Shown here piece by piece: positions 6,097 through 11,308 of a DNA stretch of 11,308 bases. The position numbers were made by a program, and so were the translations under genes. The stretch is from NCBI GenBank assembly GCA_030673645.1, contig DAOVIO010000136.1, positions 1 to 11,308 on the forward strand. Direction: 5' to 3'. The stretch comes from JAGLSB01 sp023135955. Its GTDB lineage: Bacteria; Bacteroidota; Bacteroidia; Bacteroidales; GCA-2748055. The notes beneath the pieces were generated by a model. The model did not search any database. It was given only the letters and a program-made list of their open reading frames with translations, and was not told the origin of the DNA. How positions within the stretch are numbered: the stretch's first letter is position 1; the number at the start of each line of letters is the position of its first letter.

Positions 6097-7341
6097 TTAT
6101 CTTTTTGTTCTTCCTCGCCTTTTTTTATGCTTCAATTCTTCTTGCTCTGCTTCCTTGAGTAATGATTTCAGATCCTGTGAATTATCTTCAGAAATATCCA
6201 AAGTGTATTTATAGTCATCTTCTGTGATAGCAATTCTTTGGATAGTTTTCCCAAGGTTCTTTTCAATAATTTCAAGAAATTTGTTCTCTTGAGGACTACA
6301 AAATGAAACAGCCTGACCTTTTTGACTTCCTCGTCCGGTTCTTCCAATTCTATGCACGTAATTTTCTAATGTCTCGGGTAAATCATAATTTACTACATAA
6401 TCAACATTGGGTATATCAATTCCTCTGGCACCAACGTCTGTCGCAATTAAAACCTTCAATTCTCCAATTCTAAAACTGTTCATAGTACTTGCACGATATG
6501 ACTGCACCTTATCGCTGTGAATAGAATCGGAAACAAGATCTACTCTTGCCAAAGCATTTTTCACTCGCTCGGCACGAAGTTTAGTCCTTACAAATACTAA
6601 CATTTTACTTTCAATATTATCCCTTATCAAAGATTCTAAAAAGAACCTTTTGTCATCCATCTCAATAAATGCAACAGCATGCTCTATATTTTTCGCAACA
6701 GGGTCATCCGGGGCAATCTGAATACGTATAGCTTTAGTTACTAAGGAGTAAGCAAGTTTCTTTATTTTTTCATTGATGGTAGCAGAAAAGAAAAGTGTCT
6801 GACGTTTTCTAGGAATATGTCGCATTAAATCCCGTATATCTTTAATAAATCCTAAATCGAGCATATGATCTGCCTCGTCTAATACCAATATTTCTACACG
6901 CTTTAAATTTAATGCTCCCTGACTCACCAAATCGAACATCCTACCAGGTGTTGCAATTAATACATCTACTCCTTTGTTCAACTGTTCAATTTGTGGCTCC
7001 TGATCTACGCCACCATGAATACAAAAAGTGTCGATTTTAGTATGTTTCCCCAATTTGTTAAAAACAGATTCAGTTTGTATAGCTAACTCATGTGTTGGAG
7101 TCATTACCAGACACTTAACACCGTCAGGGCGACCACTAATTTTCCGTTCCTGTAAAGAATGTAAAATGGGGATTGCAAATGCAGCAGTTTTACCTGTGCC
7201 AGTTTGTGCAATAGCAAGAACATCTTCTCCTCTTAAGATTGGAGGAATAGATTTATATTGAATATCTGTAGGTTTTTTATAGCCTAGCTTAGAAATACTT
7301 TTTTTCAGGCCCTCGGCAATACGGTAATCTTCAAATTTCAT
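6097..7341 (-). CDS. rhlE: DEAD-box RNA helicase, RhlE type
   Basis: This ATP-dependent RNA helicase of 414 residues likely remodels RNA in ribosome assembly or mRNA decay. All helicase motifs are intact and in order: Q motif GYKKPTDIQ 20-28, motif I AQTGTGKT 45-52, Ia PTHELA 82-87, GG 110-111, Ib TPGR 131-134, II DEAD 155-158, III SAT 186-188, IV LVFVRTK 248-254, V ATDVGARGIDIP 300-311, VI HRIGRTGRG 330-338. A short C-terminal tail ends in a basic patch (KHKKRRGRTKR, 404-414), which would add RNA affinity. The core and compact tail fit RhlE-like proteins, of which Bacteroidota often have several. The ATG sits 17 bases after a TATCTTTG box, supporting the start. It is divergent from the lipoprotein gene. 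The gene symbol is by family resemblance; other DEAD subfamilies are possible. Confidence 0.92.
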   Translation of the reverse strand: MKFEDYRIAEGLKKSISKLGYKKPTDIQYKSIPPILRGEDVLAIAQTGTGKTAAFAIPILHSLQERKISGRPDGVKCLVMTPTHELAIQTESVFNKLGKHTKIDTFCIHGGVDQEPQIEQLNKGVDVLIATPGRMFDLVSQGALNLKRVEILVLDEADHMLDLGFIKDIRDLMRHIPRKRQTLFFSATINEKIKKLAYSLVTKAIRIQIAPDDPVAKNIEHAVAFIEMDDKRFFLESLIRDNIESKMLVFVRTKLRAERVKNALARVDLVSDSIHSDKVQSYRASTMNSFRIGELKVLIATDVGARGIDIPNVDYVVNYDLPETLENYVHRIGRTGRGSQKGQAVSFCSPQENKFLEIIEKNLGKTIQRIAITEDDYKYTLDISEDNSQDLKSLLKEAEQEELKHKKRRGRTKR

Positions 7342-7358
7342 ATAATATTATTATGGCT

Positions 7359-7366
7359 CAAAGATA
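7359..7366 (-). promoter_or_regulatory. Promoter -7 element (TATCTTTG) of the helicase gene
   Basis: TATCTTTG on the minus strand is an exact match to the TAnnTTTG consensus and identical to the boxes before the methyltransferase and antitoxin-like genes. It lies 17 bases upstream of the ATG at 7341. No clear -33 TTTG is seen at the usual distance. Confidence 0.45.
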
Positions 7367-7485
7367 GGAATTAGTGCTGAACTATTATGATGCCTTATAT
7401 TATCATAATTTTATGTTGCTATTTCAATCACAATGCTTATTTTGTTTATTCAAAAGAATAACATTAGGTCCAAATAACCGCTATC

Positions 7486-8739
7486 ATGAAAAACGCCATC
7501 CTCCTTACTACCCTAACTCTCTTAATATCATGCTCTTCTAATGAAAGTATTAAATATCAATTTCGTGGTGAAGATCGAAACGGTATTTATCACGAATCGG
7601 AATTACTAAAGGAATGGCCTCTTGAGGGTCCCGAAGAAATCCTAAGCATCGAGAATATTGGTAACGGCTATGGTTCACCCATAGTTACAGAGGATAAAAT
7701 CTATATTTCGGGGGAAATTGATTCAATGGCTATATTATTTTGTTTAAATCATAGTGGAGATATTTTATGGCAGACTGAATTTGGTGTAGAATGGTCGGTA
7801 AATTTCCCCGGATCAAGGTCTTCTCCAACACTTGTAGACAATATGATTTATATTGGATCGGGAATGGGTAATCTGCATTGTATTAATGCAAATACTGGAG
7901 AGAAAATATGGTGGAAGGATTTAATAGAAGACTTTGATGGTGTATTGCCACGTTTCGGTCATTCTGAGGCTGCATTGGTTTATGATGATAAAGTTTTCTG
8001 GATACCGGGTGGCGAAAAATATAATGTTGTGGCCTTAAATCGTTTTACTGGTGAACTGATATGGTCAAATCCAGGTTTTAGTGAAAGATCGGCTTATAAT
8101 TCACCAAAATTAATTGAACTTGAAACCAGGAATATTTTGGCTGCATTTTCCGCTTATCATCTAATGGGAATTGATACTGAAACCGGTGAACTACTCTGGA
8201 GTCATGAACAGGATAACACTCCACTGGAGGAACGGACACTTGGCCAGGGCGATACTCATGGTAACACAGTTTTATATGAAAATGGCTCCATATATTATGC
8301 TGTTGGTGATGGTAATTGTGGCGTAAAACTGGAACTTTCAGAGGATGGTTCAGAAATTAGAGAGGTATGGAGAAATAAGGGCTTTGATAGTTTTATGGGA
8401 GGGATTGTGAAATTCGGTAATTATTTATATGCTGGAGCAACCCTAAAAAAAGAATTGCGATCTATTGATGCAACAACGGGAGTAATTACAGATTCGTTAA
8501 AAATTGGAAGCGGCGCACTAATTGCTGCTGATAATATGCTCTATTATTATAATCAAAAAGGTGAACTTATACTTCTGGCTTTCGCAGAGGGGAAAATGAA
8601 AAAAATAAGTTCTTTTAAAACTAAAAAAGGATCGAAAGAACACTTCTCTCACCCTGTTATTCATAATGGAATTTTATATCAACGACACGGAAATGCTCTT
8701 ATGGCCTTCGATATTAAGATGAAATCAGAAGAGGAATAA
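7486..8739 (+). CDS. Lipoprotein with PQQ-like beta-propeller
   Basis: The 417-residue product begins with a lipoprotein signal (MKNAILLTTLTLLISC); the lipobox LISC lies at 13-16, so Cys-16 would be lipidated and the protein anchored in a membrane, probably facing the periplasm. QFRGEDRNGIY at 25-35 and LKEWP at 41-45 form an opening found in many PQQ-like propeller proteins. Propeller blades repeat the pattern SP-x-hydrophobic-IYI, then a D/N-x-xTGE-x-hydrophobic-W strand: 64-76, 113-143 (NTGEKIWW), 162-193 (FTGELIW), 206-238 (ETGELLW), 260-276, and weaker ones near 329-335 and 388-410. This is the fold of BamB and of quinoprotein dehydrogenases, but no enzyme active site can be read, so cofactor binding is doubtful. 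It is convergent with the serine hydrolase, with two bases between the stops. No exact TAnnTTTG promoter was found upstream. Its role is unknown. Confidence 0.82.
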   Translation: MKNAILLTTLTLLISCSSNESIKYQFRGEDRNGIYHESELLKEWPLEGPEEILSIENIGNGYGSPIVTEDKIYISGEIDSMAILFCLNHSGDILWQTEFGVEWSVNFPGSRSSPTLVDNMIYIGSGMGNLHCINANTGEKIWWKDLIEDFDGVLPRFGHSEAALVYDDKVFWIPGGEKYNVVALNRFTGELIWSNPGFSERSAYNSPKLIELETRNILAAFSAYHLMGIDTETGELLWSHEQDNTPLEERTLGQGDTHGNTVLYENGSIYYAVGDGNCGVKLELSEDGSEIREVWRNKGFDSFMGGIVKFGNYLYAGATLKKELRSIDATTGVITDSLKIGSGALIAADNMLYYYNQKGELILLAFAEGKMKKISSFKTKKGSKEHFSHPVIHNGILYQRHGNALMAFDIKMKSEEE

Positions 8740-8741
8740 AA

Positions 8742-9932
8742 TTAGTTATCAGCAACAGCATCCATAACCAAAGTCAAAAATTCACCTAATTTAGAAGGTT
8801 CCAACCAACGGGTTACAATTACCATGTTTTCATCTGGAATAACAACAATATAATTTCCACCAAATCCGGCAGCAAAGAATACATTTTCAGGCACATTTTC
8901 CATTTTCCGGCTACCCTTATTCAACCACCACATATAACCATACGAAGGGTTTGCAGATGAAGATGTTACAGCCTTTTCAATCCAGTCCTTCGATATAAGC
9001 TGCTCCTCTTTCCATTTTCCATTATTTAGAAATAATAAACCATATCGGGCATGATCGATAGTATTGATAAATAATCCACCCCCTGAATGTCCACCCCCGC
9101 TAACCGACTGAACCTTTGATCCGTCAATGTTCACCCAAGAGGATTCATAACCATACCAACGCCATGTAGAAGACGCACCTATAGGATCCATTATTCTTTC
9201 TCTTAAAATTTCAGGCAATGGCTTATTTAATACTTGCAGTAAAGCATAAGATAATACATTTACTCTAACATCATTGTATTTATAGAAAGTACCTGGATCA
9301 TTTAATTCGCGATTCTTCCAGTCATCTATTCCTCCCTCGCGCGATGGTCTATCTGCCCAATCGTACATTCCAAATAAATTACCCGACCAATCCGACGACT
9401 GATTAAGTAAATGCTCCCATGTAATTTTTGAATTATGCTCTCCTTCAAATGTTCCGTCCCATACATACTCAGAAACCGGATCCTGAATATCTCTGATTAT
9501 ACCATCTTCCAATGCTAATGCAGCCATACTGGACAAATAACTTTTTGTTACACTGAAAGTCATATCAACACGATCAGTCTCTCCCCATTCAGCAACAATA
9601 TATCCATTTTTAAGAATCATACCTGCAGATCCTCCTCTTTTCTTACATGGACCTGCAATATGATGATAAGGTTCATGTGAAAAGCCTTTTAGAATAGCTA
9701 TTCTGAGATCTCTTGATCCGGAATATTCATTTTCCAAAGCAAATGTAACGCCTTGATTCAGTTTAGTTTCTGATATATCAAATGATTGAGGAGAACGGCT
9801 TTCCCATTCGGTTCCCTTGTCAGGAAAATAGATTTCCTGGGAGGAGAGGTTCTGACTTAAAAATATAAGTATGAATAACAGGAATATGTTTATCATCTTG
9901 ATCTTTCCAGTAGAAAGCAATGTATTTTGCAT
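8742..9932 (-). CDS. Secreted serine hydrolase of the beta-lactamase fold (class C / S12 type)
   Basis: The 396-residue product resembles class C beta-lactamases, D-Ala-D-Ala peptidases and esterases. An N-terminal signal (two Lys at 10 and 12, core MINIFLLFILIFL, likely cleavage after LSSQ at about 32) sends it out of the cytoplasm. The catalytic SxxK is SVTK at 127-130. The tyrosine motif is YND at 219-221, where Asp replaces the usual Asn. HSGGG at 282-286 stands in for the KTG box, as in many non-lactamase esterases of the family. The MILKNGYIVAEWG strand (105-117) and FAAGFGGNYIVVIP (353-366) are also typical. The first ATG is preferred over one 12 codons later because it gives the signal peptide its basic n-region. 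The HSGGG and YND variants argue against a true antibiotic-hydrolysing beta-lactamase; an esterase, amidase or peptidase is more likely. Confidence 0.85.
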   Translation of the reverse strand: MQNTLLSTGKIKMINIFLLFILIFLSQNLSSQEIYFPDKGTEWESRSPQSFDISETKLNQGVTFALENEYSGSRDLRIAILKGFSHEPYHHIAGPCKKRGGSAGMILKNGYIVAEWGETDRVDMTFSVTKSYLSSMAALALEDGIIRDIQDPVSEYVWDGTFEGEHNSKITWEHLLNQSSDWSGNLFGMYDWADRPSREGGIDDWKNRELNDPGTFYKYNDVRVNVLSYALLQVLNKPLPEILRERIMDPIGASSTWRWYGYESSWVNIDGSKVQSVSGGGHSGGGLFINTIDHARYGLLFLNNGKWKEEQLISKDWIEKAVTSSSANPSYGYMWWLNKGSRKMENVPENVFFAAGFGGNYIVVIPDENMVIVTRWLEPSKLGEFLTLVMDAVADN

Positions 9933-10241
9933 AATGTTTATTTAGAATTAAGGTCTGAAGATAATGATTTTATATTTCTTTCTTTGATTGCTTATAACCA
10001 ATTCTTTTACGGCTCTTAAAATCTGTATTCTGTTTTTTTGAAAGTTAAATAACGGCATTTCGGCTACACTCAATGTCCGTAGATTGCAGCCTAAACTCAT
10101 TGTCCAAATGTGAAATAATTCATCGAGTGAATTCGAAATGAGGTTATTGAGCGTAGCCGAAATAAGGCCCTTGAGCGTAGTCGAAATGAGGTTATTGAAG
10201 CGTAGTCGAAATGAGATCCTTGAGTAGCCGAAATGGCTTCT
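9933..10241. other. Gene-free stretch with repeats
   Basis: About 310 bases separate the serine hydrolase start from the ABC-F stop. The first 120 bases are AT-rich and must hold the hydrolase promoter, but no exact TAnnTTTG box is visible on the minus strand. The remainder holds one inverted and about five tandem copies of a 24-base repeat. No open reading frame, tRNA-like or rRNA-like structure was recognised. Confidence 0.6.
10057..10073 (-). repeat. Inverted single copy of the 24-bp repeat core
   Basis: The plus strand reads ATTTCGGCTACACTCAA. Its reverse complement differs at one of 17 positions from the core TTGAGCGTAGCCGAAAT in the array at 10147-10163. The inverted copy faces the array and could pair with it as a long-range hairpin in RNA or single-stranded DNA. 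Confidence 0.7.
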
Positions 10242-10242
10242 T
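10125..10242 (+). repeat. Tandem array of about five 24-bp units (GAGCGTAGYCGAAATRAGG core)
   Basis: Units start at 10125, 10149, 10173, 10197 and 10222. The core is GAGCGTAGYCGAAATRAGG plus a variable tail. The first unit is diverged (GAGTGAATTCGAAAT), the fourth carries one extra A, and the fifth has lost two bases. Tails alternate: TTATT, CCCTT, TTATT, TCCTT, hinting at a 48-bp dimeric repeat that was duplicated. The array touches the stop codon of the ABC-F gene and so forms its 3' untranslated region. There are no spacers, so it is not CRISPR. Similar GAGCG-AGTCGAAA words are, from memory, scattered between genes in many Bacteroidota genomes. Confidence 0.85.
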
Positions 10243-11308
10243 CAATTCATCTCATCAAGCTCTAACCAGCGTTGTTCTTTGATATCAATTGAATTCAGTA
10301 ATTCTGATACCCGCTCGGTAGCCACTTGTAGCTTCTGATAATCAGAAATTCCATCGTTTATTTGTGATTCAATCTCATTCTTTTCATTTTCCAGTCCAGC
10401 AATTTCAATCTCCAGACTTTCATATTCTCTTTTTTCTTTGAACGAAAGCCCTTTTTTAGCCTTTTCTATTGGTTTCTTAATAGATTGATGAGATTTTGAC
10501 CTTGCCTTTTTTTCAAGCTTCGCTTCAACTAAGCTTTGCATTTTTTCTTCCCTATAAACTGCATACGGACCATAAAAATCGTGGATTACAGAATTTTCTT
10601 CAAAAATAAATAGATGATCACACAATTTATTAAGAAAAAACCTATCGTGAGAAACAATTACCAAACAACCCCCGAAGTTCAACAGGAAATCTTCCAATTT
10701 CTGAAGAGTAAGAAGATCCAAATCATTAGTAGGTTCATCAAGAATGAGGAAATTCGGATTTTTAATTAGAATGGTTAGCAAGTAAAGTCTTCGTCGTTCG
10801 CCACCACTAAGTTTTGCAACGGCCTGATGCTGAATCTTTGGAGGAAACATAAAATGTTGAAGAAACTGTGAAGCACTAAGAATATTTCCCTTCTTAGTTT
10901 CAATAACTTCGGCAATGTCAGTAACTACTTCAATTACCTTCTTACCTTCATCAAACTCAATGCCTTCTTGTCTGTAATAAGACATTATAATAGTCTCTCC
11001 GATATCTTTTTCGCCTGTGTCTGGCTCAATATGCCCAGACAGAAGATTAAGTAATGTAGATTTCCCACTTCCATTGGCACCAATTATTCCTATTCTCTCA
11101 CCTCTGTTGAATTTATAACTGAAATTCTTTATTATTTCTACTCCTGAATAGGATTTTGTCATGTTTTTAATTTCCAGCACCTTCCCTCCCATTCTCTTCA
11201 TATTTATCTCTAGCTTCAAATCCCTGTTTTCTTTTTGAGAAGAAGCTTTTTTATGAATTTCATGAAAGTTATCTATCCTGCTTTTAGATTTTGTGGTTCT
11301 GGCCTTAG
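10242..11308 (-). CDS. uup: ABC-F ATPase (Uup type), C-terminal part
   Basis: This gene is partial at its 5' end: the frame is open from the window edge, giving 354 residues before the TGA at 10242. Numbering from the first complete codon in the window, the inter-domain linker KARTTKSKSRID opens the fragment and the second nucleotide-binding domain begins near 43. Its motifs are Walker A GANGSGKS followed by T, signature LSGGERRRLYLL, Walker B FLILDEPTNDLD and the H-loop VSHDR. A lysine-rich stretch and a charged coiled coil end the protein, as in the Uup C-terminal domain. ABC-F proteins have no membrane segments; they act on ribosomes, and Uup is also linked to DNA transactions. A possible TTG start at 11219 is discounted because the upstream codons carry conserved linker sequence. 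Uup type is favoured by the GCLVIVSHDRFF and DFYGPYAVYR stretches and the C-terminal coiled coil. Confidence 0.93.
   Translation of the reverse strand, partial: KARTTKSKSRIDNFHEIHKKASSQKENRDLKLEINMKRMGGKVLEIKNMTKSYSGVEIIKNFSYKFNRGERIGIIGANGSGKSTLLNLLSGHIEPDTGEKDIGETIIMSYYRQEGIEFDEGKKVIEVVTDIAEVIETKKGNILSASQFLQHFMFPPKIQHQAVAKLSGGERRRLYLLTILIKNPNFLILDEPTNDLDLLTLQKLEDFLLNFGGCLVIVSHDRFFLNKLCDHLFIFEENSVIHDFYGPYAVYREEKMQSLVEAKLEKKARSKSHQSIKKPIEKAKKGLSFKEKREYESLEIEIAGLENEKNEIESQINDGISDYQKLQVATERVSELLNSIDIKEQRWLELDEMN

Noticed and set aside
8737..8744. Bidirectional terminator between the convergent lipoprotein and serine hydrolase genes.
   Set aside because: Only two bases separate the stop codons and no GC-rich stem with a T-run is visible around them.
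10125..10242. CRISPR array.
   Set aside because: The 24-base units are directly adjacent with no unique spacers, copies are degenerate, and no cas gene is near.
11217..11219. TTG start for a short ABC protein of 325 residues.
   Set aside because: The upstream frame stays open to the window edge and encodes the conserved ABC-F linker (KARTTKSKSRID), so the gene simply begins outside the window.
1..11308. Insertion sequence, integrase, tRNA attachment site or direct repeats bounding the defence island.
   Set aside because: No transposase or recombinase gene, tRNA-like sequence or flanking long repeats were seen at the island edges near 1.4-1.6 kb or 5.9-6.1 kb.

Overview
The window looks like a chromosomal segment of a Bacteroidota bacterium. 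The evidence is AT-rich DNA, four exact matches to the Bacteroidota sigma-A -7 element (TAnnTTTG) placed just upstream of genes, no obvious Shine-Dalgarno sequences, and a gene set typical of the phylum: a large secreted M14 peptidase, a PQQ-propeller lipoprotein, a secreted beta-lactamase-fold hydrolase, an RhlE-type helicase and a Uup-type ABC-F protein. Genus cannot be given from the sequence alone.

Layout. 1-1385 (minus): the N-terminal 461 codons of a secreted M14 zinc carboxypeptidase, cut by the window edge. 1584-4469: a complete EcoRII/Dcm-type restriction-modification system. An EcoRII-like restriction endonuclease and a Vsr mismatch endonuclease form a TGATG-coupled pair on the plus strand, and a Dcm/M.EcoRII-like cytosine methyltransferase converges on them, overlapping vsr by 29 bp. 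4613-5887 (minus): a likely toxin-antitoxin-type cassette with a 74-aa antitoxin-like protein, an overlapping zeta-type P-loop kinase and a small two-helix membrane protein. 6097-7341 (minus): DEAD-box RNA helicase. 7486-8739 (plus): PQQ-propeller lipoprotein. 8742-9932 (minus): serine hydrolase. 10057-10242: a short-repeat array in a gene-free stretch. 10242-11308 (minus): the C-terminal 354 codons of an ABC-F ATPase, cut by the window edge.

How the genes fit together. 1.5-5.9 kb is a compact defence island set between ordinary metabolic and housekeeping genes. The methyltransferase should mark CCWGG, the endonuclease should cut unmarked CCWGG, and Vsr should repair the T:G mismatches left when the 5-methylcytosine deaminates. 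The neighbouring zeta-like cassette could be an abortive or stabilising element. The most notable regulatory signals are a CCTGG target exactly where the -33 element of the methyltransferase promoter should lie, a perfect 8-bp dyad at the -33 position of the endonuclease promoter, and -7 boxes so close to the methyltransferase and antitoxin-like start codons that both transcripts should be leaderless or nearly so. All family calls rest on motifs read by eye and on remembered family sequences; no database search was run.
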